Below are positions 17,510 through 27,676 of a DNA stretch of 64,000 nucleotides, in pieces. This stretch comes from Prevotella melaninogenica ATCC 25845 (GTDB lineage Bacteria; Bacteroidota; Bacteroidia; Bacteroidales; Bacteroidaceae): NCBI RefSeq assembly GCF_000144405.1, contig NC_014371.1, positions 496,001-560,000 of the forward strand, read 5' to 3'. Made by a program: the position numbers and the translations under genes. Numbering within the stretch: position 1 is the stretch's first letter; each line of letters opens with the position of its first letter. Below the pieces are notes generated by a model. That model had not been told where the DNA came from. It saw only the letters and a program-made list of their open reading frames with translations, and ran no database searches.

Positions 17510-19933
17510 TTAGAATGGCAAACCAATCGCTAAGTGGAAGGCTTGTGCATCCTTAAATTTTGATATGTTATAGAAACCAGTCTTGCCAGTTTCATAAGGT
17601 ACGTGTAAACCAAGTCCCCAATCAAGACGAATCATGAAATAGCCAATATCATAGCGCAAACCAACTCCCGTACCGAGTGCCATTTCATTTAATATATTCT
17701 TAAACTTGAAATGTCCTTCTGGTCGACCATCATCATAGTGCATTGTCCATACATTACCAGCATCGAGGAAAACGGCACCATAGAGGGAGCCCATAAGGTG
17801 AGGACGATACTCAAGGTTGAACTGTATTTTGATATCACCTGTCTGTTCTACGTATGAGCGTCGACGTTGTGTTGAGCGATAGCGTCCTGGACCAATCTGG
17901 CGGGCATTAAACGCACGGATGCTATTGGCTCCACCTACATAAAACTGTTCTGTATAAGGTGCAAATCTACTGTTACCATACGCCCACAACGTTCCTAAAT
18001 TGACGTGGGCTGCAATACCACTCTTCTCTCCAAGACTCCATACTTTTGTAAGATTAGCATCAATCTTCACAAATTGTGCAAATGGATTCTTAAATAGTTT
18101 CTTGTCTTTTTCGCTCCAACGTCTACCAAAGGCAGCGTAACCTGCAGACAAGATGTTTGAAGCTTCACTAACTGTTGTCCATATTTTAATCGGACTCTTA
18201 TAACGAGCTGGGCTCATAAACGTATGTTGGAACATCATCTTTGGAATGAACTGGTCTGCCAATGATACCTCAAGATAAGGAACACTGTCTATCAATTCAA
18301 GATAACGGTCAGTCACGTTATGCATATACTCATAAGTCAGTGTCAAAGGAGAGAACGAATAGCTATTACGCTCGTTTGGCTGCCACTGGTATGTTAATTC
18401 GCCTGACACAACATGACGTTTGAAATACTTAGAACGGTTCAACACATCAACAGAAGCTTTAAGGGTCGTTGATGGTGTTGTATAATAGATGCGTGGTCCC
18501 TTAGGGATATATACAAGTCCCTTTTCTGCAGCTTCTGCAGTCTTCCTTTCTTCACGTTCCCAACGTTTTCGTGGTGGTGTAACGAATGGATTGACAAGGC
18601 GAGGAAACTGTAAACTGGCTTCAGCACCATACTCATAATTATTCAGTCCAAGGCGATCACGGCCGTCATCATCACTACTTGCCGACCATTCATAAGAACC
18701 ATGTATGCGTAAATTAAGTTTCTCACCACCACGGAATGCATTACGTTTTGTCAGACCAATAATAGCCTCTGGACCATATCTGCCACTTGTTTTCCCCTTT
18801 CCATAAGCCTCAATATAGAAGTCATAAGGCTTATCAAAGATGCAATTAATGGTCATGTCTAAGATATTACATGAATCAGTGCTATCACGTGGAGTGAAAG
18901 TAAAGTTCGTAGCAGAGAATAGTCCGCTACCATTCAGATATTGCTGGCTTTTTTCAAATAGTTCGTTATTATACACAGTACCCGGCCATATCTTTAAATC
19001 ATTAGCTATGGCGCGTAGACGGAGTGGCATGTGCGAACCGTTGTAATTCACAATGACATCACGGAAACGCTTGTGCTGAGTAAGAGAATCTATGAACTGA
19101 CGCTGTAGGTTGATGTTAATGGTTCCTATTGTCCATTTTCTCAATGCTTTATCACTTACTGAATCCGCCATCTGCAGACGAATAGAAGCTAAGCCATAAG
19201 CCTTCGTTGTGTCAGCAAGATAACTCGCATCGTTATTCTGATAATAATAATAACCATTATTACGGAACAAATCTGTTATTCGCTTGCGTTCTTGTTCAAG
19301 TGTTGCTACATCAAAAGCATCTCCCTTGCGGATAATTGCTTTATCAAGATTGGTTCTTATCAAACTATCTGCTGAAGGTGGAAAATTGGTGTATTGTACG
19401 CTATCGAGCAACCACAGACGTCCCATATCAACAGCATACTGTAGTCGCATCTTCTTTGGATTACTCTGTGCAAGCTTTTCATAGCTTATCTTTCCTTTGA
19501 AATAACCACGCTTACGTAAGAGATTTTCACCAACCGTTACACGCAAATCAGGTGTTGTTGAACTCATTAATACAGGTGAAGAGCCAAATGCACGTACTAA
19601 CCAACGACTGAGTCCAGTTGTATCTTGTGAGAAAGCATTCCATATCCATAACCCGATAGGGAAAGGAGAACGCACACTGGGGCTACCCAACCAAGCGGCA
19701 TTAGGCTTAGTTGCTAACACAAGATCCAACTCTTCTTTCACATCATTGAAGTGTTGATTTTCTTTGTAATTACTGTATTTTGTCGGCTCCATACCTGTAT
19801 ATAGATGTTCGCCATCAGGGATTGCTGAAGTCGTACTACAGGCAGCAAGTATGAATAAGAATGCCATAAAAGCAAATAGTTCTATGACTCCTTTTCCACC
19901 TGTTGTTCTTATATATTTATTTCTTTTTCTCAT
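17510..19933 (-). CDS. tamL: TamL: lipid-anchored Omp85-family outer-membrane assembly protein
   Basis: The product has 807 residues. Unlike proteobacterial TamA it has a lipoprotein signal, with the acylated cysteine at residue 32 (FILAACSTTS), which is the mark of the Bacteroidetes form called TamL. POTRA-type repeats occupy roughly 130-360. The C-terminal half is an Omp85 beta-barrel with the conserved SIRAFNARQIGPG segment (the VRGF-type motif of the family) and an aromatic C-terminal residue in LAIGLPF. The protein is expected to insert outer-membrane or surface proteins together with TamB. Its start overlaps the end of the tamB gene by 17 bp, so the two are translated from one message and almost certainly form one complex. 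Confidence 0.88.
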   Translation of the reverse strand: MRKRNKYIRTTGGKGVIELFAFMAFLFILAACSTTSAIPDGEHLYTGMEPTKYSNYKENQHFNDVKEELDLVLATKPNAAWLGSPSVRSPFPIGLWIWNAFSQDTTGLSRWLVRAFGSSPVLMSSTTPDLRVTVGENLLRKRGYFKGKISYEKLAQSNPKKMRLQYAVDMGRLWLLDSVQYTNFPPSADSLIRTNLDKAIIRKGDAFDVATLEQERKRITDLFRNNGYYYYQNNDASYLADTTKAYGLASIRLQMADSVSDKALRKWTIGTININLQRQFIDSLTQHKRFRDVIVNYNGSHMPLRLRAIANDLKIWPGTVYNNELFEKSQQYLNGSGLFSATNFTFTPRDSTDSCNILDMTINCIFDKPYDFYIEAYGKGKTSGRYGPEAIIGLTKRNAFRGGEKLNLRIHGSYEWSASSDDDGRDRLGLNNYEYGAEASLQFPRLVNPFVTPPRKRWEREERKTAEAAEKGLVYIPKGPRIYYTTPSTTLKASVDVLNRSKYFKRHVVSGELTYQWQPNERNSYSFSPLTLTYEYMHNVTDRYLELIDSVPYLEVSLADQFIPKMMFQHTFMSPARYKSPIKIWTTVSEASNILSAGYAAFGRRWSEKDKKLFKNPFAQFVKIDANLTKVWSLGEKSGIAAHVNLGTLWAYGNSRFAPYTEQFYVGGANSIRAFNARQIGPGRYRSTQRRRSYVEQTGDIKIQFNLEYRPHLMGSLYGAVFLDAGNVWTMHYDDGRPEGHFKFKNILNEMALGTGVGLRYDIGYFMIRLDWGLGLHVPYETGKTGFYNISKFKDAQAFHLAIGLPF

Positions 19934-22900
19934 TTACAAAGTTTATTAATGTATCTCGTTTAGGCTTCTCAGTCTGTGGTGCTACCATAGGATTATCTTC
20001 TTTAGAGCGGAAGATATCCTTGAAATGACGTAACTTACGACGCCACATGAAGCCAGCACCAAACTCACTCAAGTTACCTTCTAACCAATCGTATGCTTCA
20101 CGCTCATAGTAGAGTTTCAAATACTTTGTTTCTTTTTGGTTTAGACGATATTCAAGCGAGAAGTTATCGAAGTAAGCGCCATTATCTTCAGAGAACTGTG
20201 AACCTGTTGAAACTCGTCCACCCATAATGATACGTAGGCGATTATTCCACAGACGTTTTGAGAACTTGAAGGTATAGTCGGTGTGTAAGTTACCATTCAC
20301 ATCGGCAGCACTTTCCATGTTGGCAGTCAAGTCGAGTCCCATAGAGTTAAGGGCTTTACCCGTAATAGAGTTGACTTGTGTCTGTAGGAAGCCCGCTAAT
20401 GCACCACTCATGGCAGTATTAGCACTTGCTGAGTTATCACCATCGAAGTACATACCTGATGCTAACATTGTAACGGCAAGCTTTGAGCGTTCCTCAACAC
20501 TCTTCGTATTAAGGATATTCTGCATCTCTTGGTCGTCTGGAGCAGTTATAATAAATTCCACACCAGGTTTAGGGAACTGCTTGGTAAGGCTTACACCACA
20601 CTCAAAATCTACAATCCTACCTTCACCCGAACCATTCGAAACACTTGTTCTGACTTCTTCCGTTGCGGTAATTTTCAGTGTTGGTTTCATCGGATCACCC
20701 GTAAATTCAAGATAACTTCCGTCTTTAATGTTAAAAGTACGAAGTGGAATAACTGGCAGAGAGTATTTCATCTTACCATCACTCAACGTATATCTACCTC
20801 GAACCTGCACACCATTGGTTGGGTCATAATTAAGAAGTAGATTGCCACCACCTACAAAATCGACATAATTAGACTGATCTGCATTCAACGCACATAATAC
20901 ATGTGCCTGCTCATCAATATCTACATTAAGCCCCATTGTAAAGCCTGTAATATCTGGACGTTTGACAACATTAACCGTAGAATCATTGAAGTTGATGAAC
21001 TGAACGAGGTCTTTCAAATCGTCATCAGTAGATAATGTACCATCGCGTACTACGTATGTGACATCTGTACTACCTAAGACATCAAGATTTCCAACTAACT
21101 GTAAGTTGTTTAAAAGGCCGTTTATTCGTCCTGTAAAGTCAACGAAAGCCTTTCCATAAACTTCTGAACGAGGATTCTTCTTTGCATTAATGATTTGGAA
21201 GTTCTTAGCCCTCAGTTGTGCATCAAGCTGCATCTTATTAAGATTAGAGAAGTCTAAGTAGCCCGATATGTCGAGTGGTAAACCATTACTTGCAAAGAGT
21301 TCGAAGTTCTCAAACTGAATATGGCTATTGTGTATTTGAACAGGATCATCCGCAAAGCGCATCCTTATGCCGTAAGGTGCACTCACCAAATAAGTTGAAT
21401 CAAGATAAATCTCACCATTGAAGTCCAAGTTCTTAAGTGGACCCTTTACCGTTAGGGTTCCTTCTCCTACTCCATCGAGTCCTACAATTTGGTCAGGAAC
21501 GAAGCCATTGACGTAATTCAGTGGGAAACGGTTCATCTCTAAGGTTGCATCAAGTTCTCCAGCCCCTTCATTATTATAGGTACCCGAAAGTGAACCGACT
21601 TCCTTTCCGTTTTGTGTTATTATACCATCAACATAGTGAGTACCATCTCCCTTAGGCATATAAACAAACTGTGTGCCCACATCTCCCATAGGACTATTCT
21701 CATAAACAAGCTTCTTAATAGTCATATCGCTTGATATCGTGAGTTCCTTTTCAGTCTGAACAAGGTGATAGTCACCATCCAACATACCCGACAACTTCGG
21801 TGCAAATGGTAAGATTTCAAACAAACTGCCTAACTCAAAGTGGTTCATTGAGAGTGTAACATTTTGTAATGAAGTAGGATCATTATCTTCTGTTGATACG
21901 AGCATACCAGTTCCGTCAGCTGCTTCCAGACGAAGATTGGCAGATAGACGACGGTCACGTCCAATGTAGATATAGTTGGAATCATTGACCGCAAATGACT
22001 TATAACCTAAGATAGATTGAGGAGAAGTAATTGAAAGTTCTATTCCCCTACCCTTCATAGCAGCCTTCATCGCTAAGTCGAAACCAGTCTTACCCTTATT
22101 ATCAAGGATGGTTGCATGTGTCTTCAAACCATGTTCGTAGAGCGCACCCTGCAATGATCCATGATAAGGATATGTATTATTAGGGTTATTTATTACAGAT
22201 AGCGTATAGTTCAACTGTCCATCAATACTGTTAAGGTCAGCCCTAATACTGTCGAGAAGAATATCATTATATACCAAAGAATCAATGCTAATTCTTCCAT
22301 CGAGTCCCTTTGTTGGTGATGATGTCAGGTTAATATCTGCCTGACTAAAGGCATATCCATCTCGTGCTAACAAGTTAGAGAATAAGTTATCACGTCCACT
22401 GCGGAGCGTAAAGTGTCCTGTTGGTAACTGACGGAGTATAGCAGACTGATCTATACGACGATTAGTCAATTGCTCACGTACAGTCTTATAGATTCGCTTT
22501 CCACTTTCTGCCAATTGGTTGACACTACTATTAAAAGCTGTACTGAGATGGAAGTCTCCACCATTCAGAACTGCATGCACTGTATCACGACGACTCATAA
22601 GGTCGACATTCACATCACCTGGAGTATAGGTACGGTCTTTTTCGGTAACACGAAGATTGCCAATCAAACCACGAACATTCAAATTATCTTTGCCAGACAT
22701 TGCAAATGAGGTGTTAGCAGAGAAACTACTTGTCATCGCTTTGTCTACAATTCCTAATTGGTAAAGGTCTACACGTGGGAAAACACCATTTATTGAACCT
22801 TCAATTTGATCACCACGCATGGTTGCATCAAGATTGAAATTACCTTCAGCTAATGGTAAACGCTCTCCCTTACGTTGTTCGCTTAGTAATAAATTACCCA

Positions 22901-25067
22901 CATTTCCACTTACAGCATAGTACTTCTTCATATCTGAATGAAGCGTAATGTCTGTATTAGCAGATGTTATATAATGCTTATCTATAAATCCAAAAGCCTG
23001 CAAATCAGCTTCTGATAGATTTCCTTTTATGTGAGTGTCAAGGCTACCAGGGCGTACATCAGCTCGCACATCAAAGTTTCCAGCTGCTAAAAGTCTGCTT
23101 TTCTTTCGTCCTTCTTGCAGAAGGCGGAACGAACGAAGTGGACCACTGACATGATGAATGTTCTTCATATCAGAGTGTACATCAACATCAGCCCATGTAG
23201 AAACTACATATCTTTGATTCATTACGCCCATGGCGTGCAAGTCAACACGACGTAACCAACCACGTAGATGACCATCCACAAGTTTTGTATTAACTCTGCC
23301 TTTATAAGTGAAGTCGCCACTTATCATTCGGTTCGTACTCTTTACATGAGCCGAAAGTTGCTCTCCATGTTTTGAAATGTCTCCATTCAAGCCATCCAAT
23401 ACGTAGTTACCATATTTGAAACTACGAATACGAAGGCTGAGATTGGTTGATGATTTTGGATTTAAGAAGTCTGTGCCTCGTCCTTGCGTCTTTATTGTTC
23501 CAGAGAAAGCTGATAAACCCATATGGGGTAAGAAACGATGAACAGGGAATGAAGTCGCATCTGCTGTAATACGATATAGTTCTGTTGCTGTATTATAAGC
23601 ACCATTCAATCGAATACGTCCGCCACCTTGTGTCAACTGTATGTTACCTGTGTACAGTGTTTTACGCACATGAATATCACCATTTATACCTACTCCATGT
23701 GGGAATGCTATTGTCTTCCTGACATCACGTGGCAATAGTTTAGAAACAAAACCAAGATTACTTGCTGTTCCTTTGAGTTTTAAGTCACTGCGAAGATGAC
23801 CAACTCCAGACATCATATCAGCTATCCATCCTGTTCCTGTAAGGTCAAAATAGCCTGGCATAGTTAAGCGAAGCTGTTTAAAAGCTGCTGAACGAAGATT
23901 TCCATCCAGTTGACCTTTTATGATGATATTTTGATTAGGAATTGCCTGATAAATATTCTTTGGTATGGAGGTTAGGAATGGATGCAAATCTTCCAGACGT
24001 AGAAAACCATCTAACTGAGTGGATATCTGCCCAGGATTCTTATCAGCAAAGGCATTCATGTCCATCATAAACCGTCCAGAAAGCTCAGTGTTAGGTAGTC
24101 GGAAATACAAATCACGTAGATTGATACTTGTAGAATCCATAGAAAATGGTCCACGGAAATCCTTTACTATCAGTCCACTTTTTTCCTTCATATTGGCTGT
24201 ACGAACACGTAATCGAATCTTTGGAGCAGCATATAGGAAGGAATCTATACCTAAATTAACATCTTGCATGGCTATATGTGCTGCATCAAAACCTGTCTTT
24301 GCATGGCGTACATAGTTTTGATTATAACTAAAATCACCGCCTTGCCAATCTACGTTTGCAACCTTGTATATGTTGTCATGTAATAGAAGTTCAGCTCCGT
24401 TAGCTACTGCTTTCTTAAAGTTAGCACGAACGCTCATTGTATCTCCAGGCATGTGAAGACGAAAATCCGTTTTTGTAAGATTAATTTTATCTATATTGAT
24501 ACGCCAAAGTGGTTTCTGTTTGTTTGGATCTTCGGGTACAGTATCTCCCAAAGCAATATCTACCCATCCCCCTTCTATATCTGCTTTGTTAACACGAACA
24601 GAATCACCAACAAGGTTAACTGCATGGCTAACAATATGCAAGCGTTGCAAATCACCACGAATACGTAGGTCACCAATAAAGTTGACGGTATTTGCTTTGA
24701 GTTTTGTAAATGTTAATTCGTTTACTTCTACCCTACTTTTAAGCAATGGTAATAGGTCTACATTAGCCACCAAGCGATGTACATCTGCCACCGTATCTTT
24801 CTTATTAGGGATAGAATCATTCGGGCGAAGCATCTTTAGACCATCTAACTGAAAATCTAAAGGAAAAGATAGATTGACCCTATCGATGCTTACCTCCATT
24901 CCAGTCTTGTCTGAAACATAGGCCGCCACATGCTTTACAGCCCAATTTTGAACGGGTGGACAATATAGTAAAGCTACGAGGATAAGAAACAGAATGACAG
25001 GTGTTGCTACAATTGCAACCAGCCATTTCAAGCTCCTATTCATATTTAAAATGTTAGTCATTAACAA
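19917..25067 (-). CDS. tamB: TamB: translocation and assembly module, inner-membrane subunit
   Basis: The product has 1716 residues. It has one N-terminal transmembrane anchor (LVAIVATPVILFLILVALLYC, about 15-37), followed by a very long chain of repeated beta strands of the AsmA/TamB type, expected to form a hydrophobic groove spanning the periplasm. Repeated stretches such as SDMKKYYAVSGNVGNLLL and SDMKNIHHVSGPLRSFRLL suggest internal duplication. The DUF490/TamB domain is at the C-terminus (about 1250-1700), ending in a basic-hydrophobic tail that faces the TamL POTRA domains. The length exceeds E. coli TamB (1259), as is common in Bacteroidetes. First gene of a two-gene operon with tamL. 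Confidence 0.9.
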   Translation of the reverse strand: MLMTNILNMNRSLKWLVAIVATPVILFLILVALLYCPPVQNWAVKHVAAYVSDKTGMEVSIDRVNLSFPLDFQLDGLKMLRPNDSIPNKKDTVADVHRLVANVDLLPLLKSRVEVNELTFTKLKANTVNFIGDLRIRGDLQRLHIVSHAVNLVGDSVRVNKADIEGGWVDIALGDTVPEDPNKQKPLWRINIDKINLTKTDFRLHMPGDTMSVRANFKKAVANGAELLLHDNIYKVANVDWQGGDFSYNQNYVRHAKTGFDAAHIAMQDVNLGIDSFLYAAPKIRLRVRTANMKEKSGLIVKDFRGPFSMDSTSINLRDLYFRLPNTELSGRFMMDMNAFADKNPGQISTQLDGFLRLEDLHPFLTSIPKNIYQAIPNQNIIIKGQLDGNLRSAAFKQLRLTMPGYFDLTGTGWIADMMSGVGHLRSDLKLKGTASNLGFVSKLLPRDVRKTIAFPHGVGINGDIHVRKTLYTGNIQLTQGGGRIRLNGAYNTATELYRITADATSFPVHRFLPHMGLSAFSGTIKTQGRGTDFLNPKSSTNLSLRIRSFKYGNYVLDGLNGDISKHGEQLSAHVKSTNRMISGDFTYKGRVNTKLVDGHLRGWLRRVDLHAMGVMNQRYVVSTWADVDVHSDMKNIHHVSGPLRSFRLLQEGRKKSRLLAAGNFDVRADVRPGSLDTHIKGNLSEADLQAFGFIDKHYITSANTDITLHSDMKKYYAVSGNVGNLLLSEQRKGERLPLAEGNFNLDATMRGDQIEGSINGVFPRVDLYQLGIVDKAMTSSFSANTSFAMSGKDNLNVRGLIGNLRVTEKDRTYTPGDVNVDLMSRRDTVHAVLNGGDFHLSTAFNSSVNQLAESGKRIYKTVREQLTNRRIDQSAILRQLPTGHFTLRSGRDNLFSNLLARDGYAFSQADINLTSSPTKGLDGRISIDSLVYNDILLDSIRADLNSIDGQLNYTLSVINNPNNTYPYHGSLQGALYEHGLKTHATILDNKGKTGFDLAMKAAMKGRGIELSITSPQSILGYKSFAVNDSNYIYIGRDRRLSANLRLEAADGTGMLVSTEDNDPTSLQNVTLSMNHFELGSLFEILPFAPKLSGMLDGDYHLVQTEKELTISSDMTIKKLVYENSPMGDVGTQFVYMPKGDGTHYVDGIITQNGKEVGSLSGTYNNEGAGELDATLEMNRFPLNYVNGFVPDQIVGLDGVGEGTLTVKGPLKNLDFNGEIYLDSTYLVSAPYGIRMRFADDPVQIHNSHIQFENFELFASNGLPLDISGYLDFSNLNKMQLDAQLRAKNFQIINAKKNPRSEVYGKAFVDFTGRINGLLNNLQLVGNLDVLGSTDVTYVVRDGTLSTDDDLKDLVQFINFNDSTVNVVKRPDITGFTMGLNVDIDEQAHVLCALNADQSNYVDFVGGGNLLLNYDPTNGVQVRGRYTLSDGKMKYSLPVIPLRTFNIKDGSYLEFTGDPMKPTLKITATEEVRTSVSNGSGEGRIVDFECGVSLTKQFPKPGVEFIITAPDDQEMQNILNTKSVEERSKLAVTMLASGMYFDGDNSASANTAMSGALAGFLQTQVNSITGKALNSMGLDLTANMESAADVNGNLHTDYTFKFSKRLWNNRLRIIMGGRVSTGSQFSEDNGAYFDNFSLEYRLNQKETKYLKLYYEREAYDWLEGNLSEFGAGFMWRRKLRHFKDIFRSKEDNPMVAPQTEKPKRDTLINFVNEKKK

Positions 25068-25131
25068 CTTTCTCGAGAAAATATCCTTAATAAGTAGGAT
25101 TAATACGTTAGTAAACTCATATAATTACCTG

Positions 25132-25139
25132 CAAAGTAA
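25132..25139 (-). promoter_or_regulatory. Possible -7 element for tamB
   Basis: The minus strand reads TTACTTTG, one base off TAnnTTTG, 65 bp before the tamB start. Confidence 0.35.
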
Positions 25140-25490
25140 CACAAAAAAAATGGAATAGAAGAGTTTAAAAAGGTAAAAAAGCAAAAAGAGTAAAGAGATA
25201 AAATAGGATTTATTTATAAAGTACCTAAATGATTGTTGCATTGCTTTATTCGAAGAGTTGATAATAACTAATACACTAAAACATAGTTATGGCATACTTT
25301 TAATCTACTAATTTTTCTTTTTGCTCCATAAAAACAATTCTTCTAAACCCTTCAAAAAATTGCCGATGTGACTATGAAAAAACATTACATAATTTTGTAT
25401 AAGCAACTTAAAGTAAAGACAAAAAAGATATTTAAAAGGTGGTCTTGTAACTAACAAGTTTTCAAGTAGTTATAAGGATGAATTTTAAAA

Positions 25491-25600
25491 GGTGCTTAAT
25501 TAGCCTTCAAAAGGGCGTTAGTAAGACCCCAATAGGGCATCTATTACAAGCCAATTAGGCATCTTTTAGAAGCTAAAAGGACATGTTTTGATTTTAATGA
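25491..25600. repeat. 22-bp-period tandem array, family 2, copy B (5 units, inverted)
   Basis: Units at 25491, 25513, 25535, 25557 and 25579 keep an exact 22-bp register (GGTGCTT, GGGCGTT, GGGCATC, AGGCATC and GGACATG starts). The reverse complement aligns with 17024-17133 along its length. It lies in the 658-bp intergenic region between tamB and yigZ; no open reading frame of interest was seen there. Confidence 0.75.
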
Positions 25601-25654
25601 GTGCAAAATAGTTTACAATAACAAGTTAATAAAATACTTTTTATTCGATTATTT

Positions 25655-25717
25655 TTATTAGCTCAATTACTCTAATATGTCCAATTAGCCTAATATGCCT
25701 AATTAGCCAAATAATCT
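25655..25717. repeat. 9-bp-period array behind yigZ
   Basis: Nonamers CAATTACTC, TAATATGTC, CAATTAGCC, TAATATGCC and TAATTAGCC follow in exact 9-bp register from about 25655, ending about 9 bp from the yigZ stop. Confidence 0.6.
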
Positions 25718-25725
25718 CCAAAAAC

Positions 25726-26319
25726 TTATTCAAATGATAGTTTCTTCAGTCGGGTACGTAGTTCTTCTGCTTGCCCTTTTCTAATAGAGAGAACAACTTC
25801 GCAAGTATTGTCAAATACTTGATTAATAATGCGAGGATTCATTTCCTTAATGATTCGCATAACATCATTCATCATCGGATAAGTAAATGTATATTTCACT
25901 TCCTCTTCAATGAATTTTTCTTCTATCTCGCTATTTGATAATGCATCTGCTGCAGCCTCACGGTAGGCAACAATCAAACCACCAGTACCGAGGTTTATAC
26001 CTCCATAATACCGAATAACACAAATGAGTGTATTTGTTAATCCATAACTGTCAATCTGTCCAAGAATAGGTTTACCTGCTGTTGAAGACGGTTCACCATC
26101 ATCATTTGCTCGGAATTCTGTACCATCAAAACCTACTCTATAAGCATAGCAGCAATGGCGAGCATCATAATACTTCTTTCGATATTCTTTTACTATCTCT
26201 AACGCCTCTTCGACAGAATCAACATGATGCGCAAAAGCGAGGAACTTACTCCGCTTTTCAGAGTAATATCCCTCGCTAATCGCTTTCTCTTTTATTGTCT
26301 TATATTTATCACTATCCAT
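25726..26319 (-). CDS. yigZ: YigZ/IMPACT-family protein
   Basis: The product has 197 residues. The N-terminal IMPACT domain carries the family hallmarks YSEKRSKFLAFA, the A-R-H core in YDARHCCYAYRVG, and FRANDDGEPSSTAGKPIL followed by VIRYYGGINLGTGGL. The C-terminal 60 residues form the small ferredoxin-like DUF1949-type domain. The family is conserved from bacteria to the eukaryotic IMPACT protein, which regulates a translation kinase; the bacterial role is not settled. It is the last gene of a run serC-serA-DUF1015-yigZ, 21 bp after the DUF1015 stop, and probably part of that transcript. Confidence 0.93.
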   Translation of the reverse strand: MDSDKYKTIKEKAISEGYYSEKRSKFLAFAHHVDSVEEALEIVKEYRKKYYDARHCCYAYRVGFDGTEFRANDDGEPSSTAGKPILGQIDSYGLTNTLICVIRYYGGINLGTGGLIVAYREAAADALSNSEIEEKFIEEEVKYTFTYPMMNDVMRIIKEMNPRIINQVFDNTCEVVLSIRKGQAEELRTRLKKLSFE

Positions 26320-26340
26320 TCATTAAATGTTAATCTTGTA

Positions 26341-27588
26341 TCAATCCAGCTTATGGATGACAAGACCAGAACGAAGTTTTGGTTCAAACCATGTAGCCTT
26401 AGGTGGCATAATCTTTCCACTATCAGCAATATCCATAATCTGCTGCATTGATACAGGATAGAGTGCCAATGCCCAACGCATTTCACCACTATCAACACGA
26501 CGCTTCAGTTCTCCAAGACCACGCAGACCACCAACGAAATCAATACGTTTGTCTGAACGGAGGTCTTTAATGCCCATTAGTTCGTCCAAAATTAATCGAC
26601 TTGAGATGTCAACATCAAGAACACCAATAGGATCGTTATCATCGTATGTACCAGGTTTAGCAACCAAGCTATACCAGTTTCCGTCAAGGTACATAGAGAA
26701 TTCATGCAACTTTGTTGGGCGATATTCATCTTGTCCTTTCAGCTCAACTGTAAAGTTCTTCTCCAAAGCTTTTAAGAACTCAGCAACTTCCATGCCATTT
26801 AAATCCTTGATAACACGATTATAGTCAAGAATCGTTAATTGACTTGCCTGGAAGCATACTGCCATAAAGTAGTTATACTCCTCGTCACCCTTATGATTTT
26901 CGTTGTTCTTAGCCTTCTCTGCACCTACTAAAGCAGCTGCAGCAGAACGATGGTGTCCATCTGCAATATAAAGACTTGGCATCTTCTTAAACTCTTCAGT
27001 TATAGTCTTGATGTCAGCTTCATCTGTAATAACCCAGAACTGATGTCTGAAACCATCATCAGGTGCAACAAAATCATATTCAGGTTTTGTTGCAGCATAT
27101 CGAGCCAACAAAGTATCAAGTACCTGATTATCAGGATAAGCAAAGAACACTGGTTCAACATTAGCATTACAAATGCGAACATGTTTCATACGGTCTTCTT
27201 CCTTATCTCTACGCGTTAACTCATGCTTCTTAATATTACCTGTCAGATAATCATCAACATATGCTCCAACAACAAGACCATATTGAGTCTTGCCATTCAT
27301 AGTTTGTGCATAGATATAGTAATGCTCCTTATTGTCTTGGACTAACCAACCTTCATCTTGGAACTTCTGGAATTGTTCAACAGCACTATTATAAGCTCTT
27401 GGATCATATTCACTTGTGCCAACTTCAAAGTTGATTTCTGGTTTGATGATATGATATAAACTCTTCTCGTTGTCACCAGCTTCTGCACGAGCTTCTTCAG
27501 AATCCAAAACATCGTATGGACGACTTGCAACAGACTCAACCAAGTCCTTTGGAGGGCGGATACCTTTAAAAGGTTTTATTACTGCCAT
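26341..27588 (-). CDS. DUF1015-family protein
   Basis: The product has 415 residues and begins AVIKPFKGIRPPKDL, a typical start for DUF1015 proteins. Conserved segments include the SRPYDVL region, IADGHHRSAAA near residue 215, and FVGGLRGLGELKRRVD near the C-terminus. The family is widespread, often beside serA and serC as here, which suggests a link to serine metabolism, possibly a kinase-like role; that is inference from gene order. It lies 88 bp after serA and 21 bp before yigZ in the same direction. Confidence 0.93.
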   Translation of the reverse strand: MAVIKPFKGIRPPKDLVESVASRPYDVLDSEEARAEAGDNEKSLYHIIKPEINFEVGTSEYDPRAYNSAVEQFQKFQDEGWLVQDNKEHYYIYAQTMNGKTQYGLVVGAYVDDYLTGNIKKHELTRRDKEEDRMKHVRICNANVEPVFFAYPDNQVLDTLLARYAATKPEYDFVAPDDGFRHQFWVITDEADIKTITEEFKKMPSLYIADGHHRSAAAALVGAEKAKNNENHKGDEEYNYFMAVCFQASQLTILDYNRVIKDLNGMEVAEFLKALEKNFTVELKGQDEYRPTKLHEFSMYLDGNWYSLVAKPGTYDDNDPIGVLDVDISSRLILDELMGIKDLRSDKRIDFVGGLRGLGELKRRVDSGEMRWALALYPVSMQQIMDIADSGKIMPPKATWFEPKLRSGLVIHKLD

Positions 27589-27676
27589 AGTGTTAGTTTT
27601 TTAATAAAAATAAAAGGATTGAAAGTCACAACCTCACTTAGTAGATTAAGACAATCAACCCTTATGTATTAGAAAG

